From contig CAKTUD010000004.1 of the NCBI GenBank assembly GCA_934617425.1, forward strand, positions 94,430-158,429: a DNA stretch of 64,000 nucleotides, read 5' to 3'. The notes beneath the pieces were generated by a model, which worked only from the letters and a program-made list of their open reading frames with translations, had not been told where the DNA came from and searched no databases. Shown here one piece after another: positions 1 through 7,710 of this stretch. Origin of the DNA: an uncultured Eggerthellaceae bacterium (GTDB lineage: Bacteria > Actinomycetota > Coriobacteriia > Coriobacteriales > Eggerthellaceae). A program made the translations under genes and the position numbers. Every line of letters begins with the position of its first letter. Position 1 is the stretch's first letter.

Positions 1-2
1 AT

Positions 3-557
3 CTTCTGGCAAGCCCAGGATCGGGAAAAACGTCCACTATCCTCGCCACCATCGAGGCCTTGCGCGACGAGTTCAACATCGCGGTTATCGAAGGCGATAT
101 CGCAAGCAGCGTCGATGCCGAGAAGATCAAGGCGCAGGGGATTCCTGCCGTGCAGATTAACACAGGCGGCGCCTGCCACCTGGAGTCGAGCATGGTGAAG
201 CGCGCAATCGATGTGCTCGACCTTACGCGTCTCGACCTTATCATCATGGAGAACGTGGGCAATTTGGTGTGCCCCACCGATTTCGATTTGGGCGAAAACG
301 TCAAGGTCATGATTCTTTCGGTGCCCGAAGGTGACGACAAGCCCCTCAAGTATCCGGGTGTTTTCCAGGTTTCGCAAGCTGTCATCTTAAACAAAGTGGA
401 CACCATGCCGGTATTCAATTTCAATCGCGAGGCATTCGACGAATCGGTGCGCCAGCTCAATCCCCAAGCTCCCATCTTCCCGATTTCCGCCACCAATGGC
501 GAAGGCGTTGACGAGTGGGCCAATTGGCTCGCTGAGAAAATCCGCGCTGTTCAGTAG
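3..557 (+). CDS. hypB: Hydrogenase nickel-incorporation GTPase HypB (5' end outside window)
   Basis: HypB is the GTPase that delivers nickel to the large subunit of NiFe hydrogenase and often to other nickel enzymes. The frame is open from the window edge, and its first codons read LLASPGSGKTS, a Walker A loop, so the true start lies upstream. Downstream are the conserved GGACHLES segment and VGNLVCP, whose Cys and His form the metal site of the G domain, and the NKVD guanine-specificity motif. The C terminus is complete. Any N-terminal His-rich metal-storage segment would be outside the window. Nothing in view shows which hydrogenase it serves; the gene that follows, nadE, is unrelated. Confidence 0.95.
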   Translation, partial: LLASPGSGKTSTILATIEALRDEFNIAVIEGDIASSVDAEKIKAQGIPAVQINTGGACHLESSMVKRAIDVLDLTRLDLIIMENVGNLVCPTDFDLGENVKVMILSVPEGDDKPLKYPGVFQVSQAVILNKVDTMPVFNFNREAFDESVRQLNPQAPIFPISATNGEGVDEWANWLAEKIRAVQ

Positions 558-722
558 GCGATAAGCGCGTGAGGCTCGTTCTGCGCTGCCGTCGCGCATC
601 CGCAGACGCAAGCTTCGTGCGAATCTCCGCATTGGTGTTTACATGTCCGCAACATGCCAGAAACGGCGACGGCTTAGGCTTGCTTTGTTAAGATGGGTGC
701 TTGCAAAGGGTCCGGTGATGAG

Positions 723-1544
723 ATGATCGCTCGTGAAAAATACCGCGCATGTGTGGCCGCGCTTAAAAATTATGCGGAAGACGCCGGCTTCACCGATGTC
801 GTGATCGGCCTTTCGGGCGGCATGGATTCAAGCCTTGTCGCGGCGATGTCTGTAGACGCCTTCGGTGCCGAGCATGTACACGGCGTTCTGCTGCCCGGAC
901 CCTACTCGTCTGCAAGCTCGGTTGACGATGCGACGGCGCTCGCCGAAGCTTTGGGAATCGAGACGCAAACCGTTTCGATTTGCCAATCGTACGAGGCATT
1001 CGAGAAGACCATGGCCCGGGCGTGCGGCGGCGAGCTTTCCGGCGTCGCGGCCGAGAACACGCAGGCGCGTTGTCGCATGGCGGTGCTCATGGGTATCTCC
1101 AACACGTTCAACTGGATGCTTGTGAACACGGGCAATAAGAGCGAAGCCTATATGGGTTATTCGACGCTTTACGGCGATACGGCTGGGGCGTTTGCGCCGA
1201 TCGGCGGTTTGTACAAGTCCGACGTTTATGCGGTCGCCCGTGCTTGCAACGATGCTTTCGAAGCTTCGGGGCGCAAGGCGCCGATTCCCGAAAACGTTTT
1301 CATCAAGCCGCCAAGTGCCGAGCTTTCCGCTGGTCAAGAAGATGAGAAAAGCCTCGGCGTCGATTATGCCACGCTCGACAAAGCGCTCATCGCCCTCTTT
1401 GAGCAGGGAAAGGATATCGGGGCTGCGGCTGCGGCGAGCGGTTTGTCCTTCGACGAGGTCAAACGAATCGAGAAACGTGCTCGCGCTTACGCGTACAAGC
1501 GTGCTGTGGAGCCTCCGTTCCCCGAGACGAAATTCTACGAATAG
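723..1544 (+). CDS. nadE: NAD synthetase, ammonia-dependent type
   Basis: The enzyme adenylates and amidates nicotinic acid adenine dinucleotide to make NAD. Residues 31-37 read SGGMDSS, the pyrophosphate-binding loop of the N-type ATP pyrophosphatases, and VNTGNKSE, GDTAGAFAPIGGLYK and IFKPPSAEL-like segments follow in family order. There is no N-terminal nitrilase domain, so ammonia rather than glutamine is the expected nitrogen donor. The 273-residue length fits. I chose the ATG at 723 because GGTGAT lies just upstream and the protein there begins like family members. An in-frame ATG at 693 would add ten residues and has no ribosome site. The gene stands alone, 165 bp after hypB. Confidence 0.93.
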   Translation: MIAREKYRACVAALKNYAEDAGFTDVVIGLSGGMDSSLVAAMSVDAFGAEHVHGVLLPGPYSSASSVDDATALAEALGIETQTVSICQSYEAFEKTMARACGGELSGVAAENTQARCRMAVLMGISNTFNWMLVNTGNKSEAYMGYSTLYGDTAGAFAPIGGLYKSDVYAVARACNDAFEASGRKAPIPENVFIKPPSAELSAGQEDEKSLGVDYATLDKALIALFEQGKDIGAAAAASGLSFDEVKRIEKRARAYAYKRAVEPPFPETKFYE

Positions 1545-1630
1545 CTGCTGTTCGACGATTCTCTTTTTTACAGAAAAGCAACGGTTCGGAGAAGATGCGT
1601 TGCCAAAACTCCGACCATTCCCAATGTGCC

Positions 1631-1658
1631 TTGCAATCATGGTCGAGGGTGGTATATT
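1631..1658 (+). promoter_or_regulatory. Promoter of groES-groL
   Basis: TTGCAA (1631-1636) and TATATT (1653-1658) are separated by 16 bp, a good sigma-A type promoter. Transcription would start a few bases before the CIRCE inverted repeat, which is where HrcA-controlled promoters usually place it. Confidence 0.7.
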
Positions 1659-1667
1659 AGCAAATCG

Positions 1668-1694
1668 TTAGCACTCAGACGTTTAGAGTGCTAG
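1668..1694 (+). promoter_or_regulatory. CIRCE operator (HrcA-binding site)
   Basis: TTAGCACTC (1668-1676), nine spacer bases, then GAGTGCTAG (1686-1694). This matches the CIRCE consensus TTAGCACTC-N9-GAGTGCTAA except for the last base. CIRCE is the binding site of the heat-shock repressor HrcA, so groESL should be derepressed by heat. hrcA itself is not in the window. Confidence 0.95.
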
Positions 1695-1803
1695 CAATCG
1701 CCCGGTTCGAATACCAACTCGGGCGCCCCAAGCGGCGCTATTCGAATCCGCGGCACCGAAAAGGGTTACAAGTGCTTCGAAACTCGAAAGGAAGGCACAT
1801 ATC

Positions 1804-2094
1804 ATGAGTCTTAAACCGTTGGGCGATCGCGTGATCCTCAAGGCCGACGAGGCCGAGACCACCACTGCTTCTGGTCTCTATCTGGCGAGTGATTCCAAAG
1901 AGAAGCCTCAGACCGGCGTCGTCGTCGCTGTAGGCGAGGGCAAGCTCGACAAAGAGGGCAATCTGGTTCCCGTCCCCGTGAAAGTTGGCGATCGCGTTAT
2001 CTTCGGTAAGTACGGCGGAACCGAGGTTCACTACGAGGGCGAGGATGTTTTGATTCTTCGCGCCGACGACATCTACGCTATCTGCGAAGACTAG
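1804..2094 (+). CDS. groES: Co-chaperonin GroES
   Basis: GroES is the heptameric lid that caps the GroEL chamber during protein folding. The 96-residue protein begins MSLKPLGDRVIL and contains the mobile loop (residues about 17-33, TTTASGLYLASDSKEK), followed by the GDRVIFGKYGGTEV beta-barrel core and the DIYAI end. Length and order of motifs are those of the family. AAAGGAAGG lies before the ATG. The gene is the first of a two-gene operon with groL 59 bp downstream, under the CIRCE site at 1668-1694. Confidence 0.98.
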   Translation: MSLKPLGDRVILKADEAETTTASGLYLASDSKEKPQTGVVVAVGEGKLDKEGNLVPVPVKVGDRVIFGKYGGTEVHYEGEDVLILRADDIYAICED

Positions 2095-2153
2095 CTTTCT
2101 GCGCAAGCGATCGAGCAATCAAGCGATTCCAAATATTCAGGAGGAATTTGAAA

Positions 2154-3788
2154 ATGGCTAAAAACATCCAGTTCGGTACCGAGGCAAGCGGCGATCTTGC
2201 CAACGGCGTCAAGAAACTTGCTGACGCTGTCAAGGTAACCCTCGGCCCCAAAGGCCGTTATGTCGCTATCGAGAAGAGCTACGGCGCTCCGACCGTCACC
2301 AACGACGGCGTGACCGTTGCGCGTGAAGTTGAGCTTGAGGATCCTGTAGAGAACATGGGCGCTCAACTTATCCGCGAGGCCGCCGTCAAGACCAACGATG
2401 TCGCCGGCGATGGTACCACCACCGCAACTTTGCTTGCTGACATCATTGCTCGCGAGGGTCTGAAGAACGTCACCGCTGGTGCTGATGCCCTGGGCATCCG
2501 TCGTGGCATCCAGAAGGCAACCGCTGCCGTTGTCGAGCAGATCAAGGCTGACGCAACTCAGGTTTCCACGCAGGATCAGATTGCTGCTGTAGGCACCATT
2601 TCCGCCGGCGATGCCGAGATCGGCACCAAGATCGCCGAGGCGATGGAGAAGGTCGGCCATGATGGCGCGATCTCCGTTGAAGACGGCCAGACTTTCGGTA
2701 TGGAGATGGACATCGTCGAGGGCATGCAGTACGACCGCGGCTACATTTCTCCCTACATGGCCACCGACACCGAGCGCATGGAAGCCGACTTGCAGAATCC
2801 TTACATCCTGCTGACCGATCAGAAGATTTCCAACATCCAGGACATGGTGCCGCTGTTGGAGTCCGTTATGAAGTCCGGCCGCTCCTTGCTGATCGTCGCC
2901 GAGGACGTTGAAGGCGAGGCTTTGGCAACGCTGTTGCTCAACCGTCTGCGTGGCACGCTGAACGTCGTTGCCATCAAAGCCCCGGGCTTTGGCGACCGCC
3001 GCAAGCGCATCCTCGAGGATATCGCCGTTGTCACGGGCGCTCAGGTTATCGAGAAGGACTTCGGCATGAACCTTGCCGATGCCACCATCGAGATGTGCGG
3101 CACCGCGCGCACCGTTAAGGTTGACAAGGACAGCACCCTTATCGTCGACGGCGCTGGCGACAAGAAGGCCATCGACGATCGCGTTGCCCAAATTCGCGCT
3201 GAGATCGATCGCACCGAAAGCGATTTCGACCGTGAGAAACTGCAGGAGCGCTTGTCCAAGCTTTCTGGCGGCGTCGCCGTGCTGAAGGTCGGCGCTGCAA
3301 CCGAGCCCGAGCTTAAAGAGAAGAAGTCGCGCATCGAGGATGCTTTGCAGGCAACCCGCGCAGCCGTCGAAGAGGGTATCGTTGCCGGCGGCGGCGTCGC
3401 TTTGGTCGATGCTCTGCCTGCACTCGATAAAGTCGAGGTTGCCGATAAGGACGAGCAGGTTGGCGTGGACATCATCCGCAAGGCTTGCGAGGCTCCGCTT
3501 CGCGCCATCGCCGAAAACGCTGGCTTCGAGGGCAGCGTGGTTCTCGACCGTGTAAAGAACATGGGTAAGGGCGAAGGCCTGAATTGCGCTAATGGCGAGT
3601 ATGGCAACATGATCGAGATGGGCGTGAACGATCCTGTCAAGGTTACGCGCACGGCTCTCGAGTCTGCTGCCTCTGTTGCTGCCCTCATTCTCATCACCGA
3701 GGCCACCATCAACGAGATCCCGAAGGATCCCGATCCGGCTGCTGCTGCAGCTGCTGCCGCTGCGGGCATGGGTGGCGGAATGATGTAA
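2154..3788 (+). CDS. groL: Chaperonin GroEL (60 kDa)
   Basis: GroEL forms the double-ring folding chamber that works with GroES and ATP. The 544-residue protein shows VTLGPKGRYVAIEK, the DGTTTATLLA ATP-binding segment, EDVEGEALATLLLN of the apical domain, and a C-terminal alanine run ending in GMGGGMM. I start at the ATG at 2154, which follows AGGAGGAATTTGAAA; an in-frame TTG two codons earlier is less likely. The normal glycine in the KNVTAGANPM-like segment is kept (KNVTAGADALGIRRG). A strong hairpin terminator follows the gene, so the operon is groES-groL only. Confidence 0.98.
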   Translation: MAKNIQFGTEASGDLANGVKKLADAVKVTLGPKGRYVAIEKSYGAPTVTNDGVTVAREVELEDPVENMGAQLIREAAVKTNDVAGDGTTTATLLADIIAREGLKNVTAGADALGIRRGIQKATAAVVEQIKADATQVSTQDQIAAVGTISAGDAEIGTKIAEAMEKVGHDGAISVEDGQTFGMEMDIVEGMQYDRGYISPYMATDTERMEADLQNPYILLTDQKISNIQDMVPLLESVMKSGRSLLIVAEDVEGEALATLLLNRLRGTLNVVAIKAPGFGDRRKRILEDIAVVTGAQVIEKDFGMNLADATIEMCGTARTVKVDKDSTLIVDGAGDKKAIDDRVAQIRAEIDRTESDFDREKLQERLSKLSGGVAVLKVGAATEPELKEKKSRIEDALQATRAAVEEGIVAGGGVALVDALPALDKVEVADKDEQVGVDIIRKACEAPLRAIAENAGFEGSVVLDRVKNMGKGEGLNCANGEYGNMIEMGVNDPVKVTRTALESAASVAALILITEATINEIPKDPDPAAAAAAAAAGMGGGMM

Positions 3789-3852
3789 TCCGTTTTTTCG
3801 GACACATTCTGTAGAAATAGGCATCGATGCCGACAATCGGTTAAGGTGCTCA

Positions 3853-3886
3853 AGAAACGGGACGACTGGGAGGCCGTCCCGTTTCT
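3853..3886 (+). terminator. Terminator after groL
   Basis: A perfect 12-bp stem, AGAAACGGGACG at 3853-3864 pairing with 3875-3886, with a 10-base loop. Only a short T-rich stretch follows, so it may terminate or protect the mRNA end. Confidence 0.7.
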
Positions 3887-3986
3887 GTGTTCTTAAGGGC
3901 TTTGAACGATTGTTCATATGTTTCATGTTGCGCTAATCGCGTTGGTTGATGCCGCGCTCGACGATGGTTAGGTTTAGTTTGTTTTG

Positions 3987-4958
3987 ATGATGGTATTCGA
4001 CATTTTTGGAGACGCTCTAGTTGATACGCTGTATCTGATTCCGTTTCTGTTCGTCACGTATGTAGCGATGGAATGGCTCGAGCACAGCGCCTCGCATAGA
4101 TTTCAAGAGGCTATCGAGCGCGGTGGGTCGGCAGGCCCGGCAATCGGTGCGGTTCTGGGCGTTGTGCCGCAATGTGGTTTCTCGGCGGCGGCTTCTACTT
4201 TTTACGCGGCGCGCGTCATTACGCTGGGTACGCTCATTGCTGTTTTTTTGTCTACATCCGATGAGATGCTGCCAATTTTCATAGCCGAGGCGGTTCCCGC
4301 CGAAACGATAGCGGCGATTCTCGTTGCCAAAGTGGTTTTGGGCATGATTGCGGGCTTCGCGATCGATGCCATATTGCGCGTTACGCGCCCCGTGCGCGAG
4401 CGCATGCGCATCCACGAGCTTTGCGAGCGTACCGGGTGCCATTGCGAAGAGGGCGAGCAAGAAGAAGACGATTCGAATGGTTTCGACGCGCCGACGCAGC
4501 ACATGGAGGGTTGGGAGGCGGTTCCGGTTGCAAAGCGCGAGCATAAGAGCTCTCATAAATGGAGGACTATTTTTCGTAGTGCGACGAAACATACGACGGA
4601 AGTCTCGCTTTTCGTATTCGCAGTCGTTTTAGTGCTCAATGCGCTGTTCGCATTTATCGGCGAAGATATTTTGGCGCAGGCAATTGGCGCGAATCCGCAA
4701 ATAGCGGTTTTGGTTTCGGGTCTTGTGGGCCTTGTGCCCAATTGCGCTGCCAGCGTTGCCATAGCCCAACTTTACGTCGACGGGGTTCTTGGTTGCGGCG
4801 CCATGATGTCGGGTCTTCTCTGCGCGGCAGGCGTCGGCCTTTTGGTTCTGTTTCGTACCAACAATTCGTTGCGGCAGAATCTCATTATCCTGGCTATTCT
4901 TTGGGGGTCTGCTTGCGTTTGCGGTTTCGCGATCGATGCGCTCGGTGTCGTTTTCTAG
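3987..4958 (+). CDS. Predicted multi-spanning heavy-metal exporter (ArsP_2-like)
   Basis: A 323-residue integral membrane protein with about ten hydrophobic segments in two blocks, split by a long charged loop (residues about 140-200). That loop holds CERTGCHCEEGEQEEDD, a Cys/acidic cluster likely to bind metal. The first block has VVPQCGFSAAASTFYA and the second GLVPNCAASVAIAQLY, an internal repeat with a matched Cys in each half. This pattern fits the putative 10-TM heavy-metal or manganese transporter family (ArsP_2). Substrate is unknown; arsenic, manganese or another metal are all possible. Start codons at 3984 (TTG), 3987 and 3990 (ATG) are tandem and the ribosome site is weak. It stands alone between the groL terminator and the tRNA pair. 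Confidence 0.75.
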   Translation: MMVFDIFGDALVDTLYLIPFLFVTYVAMEWLEHSASHRFQEAIERGGSAGPAIGAVLGVVPQCGFSAAASTFYAARVITLGTLIAVFLSTSDEMLPIFIAEAVPAETIAAILVAKVVLGMIAGFAIDAILRVTRPVRERMRIHELCERTGCHCEEGEQEEDDSNGFDAPTQHMEGWEAVPVAKREHKSSHKWRTIFRSATKHTTEVSLFVFAVVLVLNALFAFIGEDILAQAIGANPQIAVLVSGLVGLVPNCAASVAIAQLYVDGVLGCGAMMSGLLCAAGVGLLVLFRTNNSLRQNLIILAILWGSACVCGFAIDALGVVF

Positions 4959-5056
4959 TGAGATCTCGTCATCGGGTCGCTGCTTCGCTTGATCGTGCTC
5001 GCGGCTTCTTCGGTAGGGAAGTAGTGGATATTCAGCCGATTCCTGTGATTGTCGCA

Positions 5057-5085
5057 TTGACCGATTGATGATGTATCGCTAAAAT
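5057..5085 (+). promoter_or_regulatory. Promoter of the tRNA-Lys/tRNA-Gln unit
   Basis: TTGACC (5057-5062), 17-bp spacer, TAAAAT (5080-5085). Spacing and sequence are close to sigma-A consensus. The predicted start is some 15 bases before mature tRNA-Lys. Confidence 0.7.
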
Positions 5086-5106
5086 CGGATACCGCGCATT
5101 GGATAT

Positions 5107-5182
5107 GGACCGTTAGCTCAGTTGGTAGAGCAGAGGACTTTTAATCCTAAGGTCGTGGGTTCGAGTCCCACACGGTCCACCA
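5107..5182 (+). tRNA. tRNA-Lys (TTT)
   Basis: A full cloverleaf: acceptor GGACCGT paired with ACGGTCC, D arm GCTCAGTTGGTAGAGC, anticodon loop CTTTTAA giving anticodon TTT, T arm GTGGG-TTCGAGT-CCCAC. CCA is encoded at 5180-5182. Confidence 0.97.
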
Positions 5183-5199
5183 TTTCGCACGGTTCAGAC

Positions 5200-5273
5200 T
5201 GGGCCATCGTCCAATGGCAGGACTCTGGTTTTTGGTACCAGCTATGTAGGTTCGAATCCTGCTGGCCCAGCCA
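5200..5273 (+). tRNA. tRNA-Gln (TTG)
   Basis: Acceptor TGGGCCA pairs with TGGCCCA, the anticodon stem CTGGT/ACCAG encloses a loop with anticodon TTG, and the T arm contains GTTCGAATC. CCA is encoded. It is 17 bp after tRNA-Lys and probably co-transcribed with it. Confidence 0.96.
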
Positions 5274-5286
5274 TTCTGTTGCATTT

Positions 5287-5310
5287 AAGCCTGCCGAGCA
5301 GGCTTTTTTC
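5287..5310 (+). terminator. Terminator of the tRNA unit
   Basis: AAGCCTGC (5287-5294) pairs with GCAGGCTT (5298-5305) across a CGA loop, followed by a T run. A standard intrinsic terminator. Confidence 0.9.
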
Positions 5311-5424
5311 TTGCCTAAATATCTCAGAAGTGGCAAATTGGATTGAGTGGCACTATCGAAGAGGCGATTGCGTATGCGCCGCTTTTTTCCTGCAAACCCG
5401 ATTTTCCGGATAGGGTTGGATGCG

Positions 5425-5873
5425 ATGCGACACATGAACTCCCAGCAGATTTTCGCCGTGCCCGTATGCATGCTTACCGGTTTCATGTCGCCGTTCATGT
5501 CCTCCTCGCTTAATTTGTGCGTTCCCGCTATGAGCGCGGAGTTTTCCTGCGGTGCTACAGCTGTGACGTGGGTTATCACGTCGTATACGTTGGGTACAGC
5601 GATGTTTTCGATTCCTTTTGGCAATATCGCCGACGTTAAAGGACGCAGGTCGATGCTTATCGCGGGAACGGTGTCGTTTACCGTTTGCTCTGCTGCCTGT
5701 GCTTTTGCCCCGAGCATCGAATTGCTTATAGCGGCGCGATTCGGCATGGCGGTCTCGGGTGATGCCATCCTTGCCGCGAACGTCGCCTTAATGCTGTTGG
5801 CGTTTCCTCCCGAACGCAAAGGGAGCAGCTCGGCATCTATGGGACTTTCGTGGGCGTGTTGTGCAGCATCGAG
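5425..5873 (+). pseudogene. Remnant of an MFS drug-transporter gene (14-TM, DHA2-like)
   Basis: The frame from 5425 encodes about 130 residues typical of the N-terminal quarter of a major facilitator efflux protein: a first helix, then TWVITSYTLGTAMFSIPFGNIADVKGRRS with the family loop GxxADxxGRR, then two more helices ending LLAFPPERKG. At 5821-5823 homology leaves this frame. It resumes in the frame starting 5823, which reads QLGIYGTFVGVLCS, the normal continuation, for about 15 residues, and then disappears at the next gene. So the gene has both a frameshift and a large 3' deletion; an intact member would be about 460-500 residues. The frame formally stays open to 5961, past the next start codon, but with unrelated sequence. 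It lies directly after the tRNA terminator. Confidence 0.8.
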
Positions 5874-5892
5874 TCGCCAAAGCGCAATCGCA

Positions 5893-5920
5893 CGAAAGGC
5901 AGGGAGCGAAAGGCAGGGAG
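5893..5920 (+). repeat. 14-bp tandem duplication
   Basis: CGAAAGGCAGGGAG occurs twice in direct succession (5893-5906, 5907-5920). It lies at the 3' end of the decayed MFS gene and supplies the purine-rich ribosome site of the next gene. It may mark the deletion junction. Confidence 0.8.
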
Positions 5921-5926
5921 TAGGCA

Positions 5927-6784
5927 ATGCCTCAGATAGCGATCTCCGATTTACCTGGTGAAACGCGCGATAAGCGCCTTGCCCCGTATTCGGGTATGAC
6001 CGATGGCCAGCTAAAGCGCGGGGAGGGCTTTAGGCGCGATAACCCCAACGGCATGTTTATCGGCGAATCGCAGCGCGTGATCGAACGGGCGCTTGATGCG
6101 GGTGTGCACCCCCTGTCGCTTCTCGTCGAAGAGACCTGGCGCGCTCACGATGCGGCGATAATCGAACGCATCGAGCGCGAATGGCCAAAGGCCGACATTT
6201 TTTTCGCTACCGTGCAGCAATTTCGCGAGCTTACAGGGTATCGGGTGACACGTGGCTCCCTCGCATGCTTCGAACGCCCTACGCTGCCTTCGCTCGACGA
6301 GGTGCTTGATGGAGCTCGCCGCGTTGCGGTCCTCGAGGATATCACCAACTATGCGAATGTCGGCGCCATATTCCGCTCGGCTGCCGCACTCGGGGTCGAT
6401 GCCGTTCTTGTCTCGCCTTCTTGCCACGATCCTTTCTATCGCAGGGCGGCACGCGTGAGCATGGGGGCGGTGTTTCAGGTTCCGTGGACGCGCATCGGCA
6501 ACGAGCGCGAATGGGCGCCGCAGGGTGTCTTTGAGCTTAAACGCCGCGGGTTCACCGCGGTTGCCATGGCTTTGCGAGACGATTCCGTGGCTCTCGATGG
6601 TCCTGAGGTCGCATCCGCCGACAAATTGGCGATAGTTCTTGGCACCGAAGGCGAGGGGTTGTTTCAGAGCACCATCGACGCGTGCGACTTCACTGTGATG
6701 ATTCCCATGGCGCACAACGTCGATTCGCTTAACGTGGCCGCTGCGAGCGCGATAGCCTTTTGGCAGACGCGCGTGCGCGGTTAG
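5927..6784 (+). CDS. SpoU/TrmH-family RNA 2'-O-methyltransferase
   Basis: A 285-residue SAM-dependent methyltransferase of the SPOUT superfamily. The C-terminal half carries the three family motifs: ITNYANVGAIFRSAAALGVDAV (motif 1), LAIVLGTEGEGL (motif 2) and VMIPMAHNVDSLNVAAASAIAFW (motif 3), which together form the trefoil-knot SAM site. The N-terminal half resembles the RNA-binding domain seen in RlmB/TsnR-type members (NPNGMFIGESQRVIERAL). Which 2'-hydroxyl it modifies, in rRNA or tRNA, cannot be read from the sequence. The ribosome site is made of the duplicated AGGCAGGGAG segment just upstream. There is no clear operon partner. Confidence 0.88.
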   Translation: MPQIAISDLPGETRDKRLAPYSGMTDGQLKRGEGFRRDNPNGMFIGESQRVIERALDAGVHPLSLLVEETWRAHDAAIIERIEREWPKADIFFATVQQFRELTGYRVTRGSLACFERPTLPSLDEVLDGARRVAVLEDITNYANVGAIFRSAAALGVDAVLVSPSCHDPFYRRAARVSMGAVFQVPWTRIGNEREWAPQGVFELKRRGFTAVAMALRDDSVALDGPEVASADKLAIVLGTEGEGLFQSTIDACDFTVMIPMAHNVDSLNVAAASAIAFWQTRVRG

Positions 6785-7144
6785 CGTGATGCAAGTTCGT
6801 CTGTGAAGTTTCCATGAGTGGATAACGATTGTGGTACAGTACACAGAGTAAGCCGACAAGGCGGCTTAGATGCGTTCCAAAACAGATTCCTGCTGCATCG
6901 CAAAAAATACCTGGCGGTCCCTTGCCATTCGGATACGACAGCATATGATGCTGAAGGCAATGAGGACTGCGCGATCTTTTGAGTCGCGCGCCTGACATGC
7001 AGGCATTTCGAGCCGTCGTTCGCAAAAGCGAAATAAGCACGGTTTGATGGTTTTGTGCGCTCTCTTAAATTTTCTTCAACTTGCAATAATTTCTGGTAGT
7101 ATTCATAGTTGCTGCTTAATGACAATTTGCTTGGAGGAGCACTT
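6785..7144 (+). other. Untranslated stretch before infA with several stable hairpins (candidate structured RNA)
   Basis: This 360-bp interval has no convincing protein gene. From 6849 it contains a chain of hairpins. TAAGCCG (6849-6855) pairs with CGGCTTA (6862-6868). GCGGTCC (6914-6920) pairs with GGACTGC (6964-6970) around an inner TTGCC/GGCAA helix and a CAGCAT-ATG-ATGCTG hairpin (6939-6953). GCGCGA (6969-6974) pairs with TCGCGC (6984-6989) and would compete with the base of the previous stem. CCTG/CAGG closes 6991-7003. A weak promoter with TACAGT at 6835-6840 precedes it. I could not match it to tmRNA, SRP RNA, RNase P, 6S or a riboswitch known to me. It may be an infA leader or a small RNA. 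Confidence 0.4.
7081..7109 (+). promoter_or_regulatory. Possible promoter of the infA/ribosomal operon
   Basis: TTGCAA (7081-7086), 17 bp, CATAGT (7104-7109). The -35 is good and the -10 fair. It lies 36 bp before the infA start and follows an A+T-rich stretch. Confidence 0.45.
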
Positions 7145-7363
7145 TTGACGAAACAAGATGTCATCGAACTCGAGGGTACGGTAAAAGAAGCATTGCCTAA
7201 TGCGATGTTCAAGGTGGAACTCGAGAACGGCCACGAAATCTTGGCGCACATTTCCGGGAAGATGCGTATGCACTACATCAAGATCCTTCCTGGCGACAAG
7301 GTTACGGTTGAGCTTTCCGTATACGACCTCAACCGCGGTCGTATCACGTATCGCTTCAAGTAG
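7145..7363 (+). CDS. infA: Translation initiation factor IF-1
   Basis: IF-1 binds the ribosomal A site during initiation. I start at the TTG at 7145, which gives the standard 72-residue S1/OB-fold protein: (M)TKQDVIELEGTVKEALPN, then FKVELENGHEILAHISGKMR and VELSVYDLNRGRITYRFK. GGAGGAG lies seven bases upstream. The frame is open twelve codons further back, but nothing there resembles IF-1. In many bacteria infA heads this same rpmJ-rpsM-rpsK-rpsD-rpoA-rplQ cluster. Here a 217-bp gap separates it from rpmJ. Confidence 0.97.
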   Translation: MTKQDVIELEGTVKEALPNAMFKVELENGHEILAHISGKMRMHYIKILPGDKVTVELSVYDLNRGRITYRFK

Positions 7364-7369
7364 GTAGGT

Positions 7370-7407
7370 GCCCTTTTTCGTGGTCATCGATGGTCCGCGA
7401 AAAAGGC
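7370..7407 (+). other. Imperfect hairpin between infA and rpmJ
   Basis: GCCCTTTTTCGTGG (7370-7383) faces CCGCGAAAAAGGC (7395-7407), an almost symmetrical hairpin of A/T-rich arms capped by a small loop. It begins 6 bp after the infA stop. It could be an attenuator or processing site that sets infA output apart from the ribosomal genes. The rest of the 217-bp gap shows nothing clear. Confidence 0.5.
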
Positions 7408-7580
7408 AAGCGCTTAATCGCTCGGCATGGTTGCTGCCGAGTGGTTCTGCGGCCTGGCTCTTGGGTTGGAAGTTGCATTCGGGCAATTGGAGTGCGGCAG
7501 CGCCTAAGCTCGAAAATCATCGGCAGCGGCTGGCCGTGTGGGATATACGGCAATTATTGGAACACCGAAAGGAAGCAATT

Positions 7581-7694
7581 ATGAAGGTACGTCCTTCGGT
7601 CAAGAAGATGTGCGACAAGTGCAAGGTCATTCGTCGCCATGGCACGGTTTACGTGATTTGCGAAAATCCGCGCCATAAGCAGCGTCAAGGCTAG
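7581..7694 (+). CDS. rpmJ: Large-subunit ribosomal protein L36 (zinc-binding form)
   Basis: A 37-residue protein, MKVRPSVKKMCDKCKVIRR and onward, ending KHKQRQG-like. It keeps the four zinc ligands of the C+ form: Cys11, Cys14, Cys27 and His32 (CDKC...CENPRH). AAAGGAAG precedes the ATG. It is too short to stand out from longer overlapping frames here but is unmistakable in sequence and position, 16 bp before rpsM. Confidence 0.98.
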   Translation: MKVRPSVKKMCDKCKVIRRHGTVYVICENPRHKQRQG

Positions 7695-7710
7695 AAAGAG
7701 GAGATTGTAT

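Noticed and set aside
2091..3926. 611-codon open frame on the minus strand opposite groL
   Set aside because: It is the antisense of a clear GroEL gene; long mirror frames are common in high-GC genes, and its composition is not protein-like.
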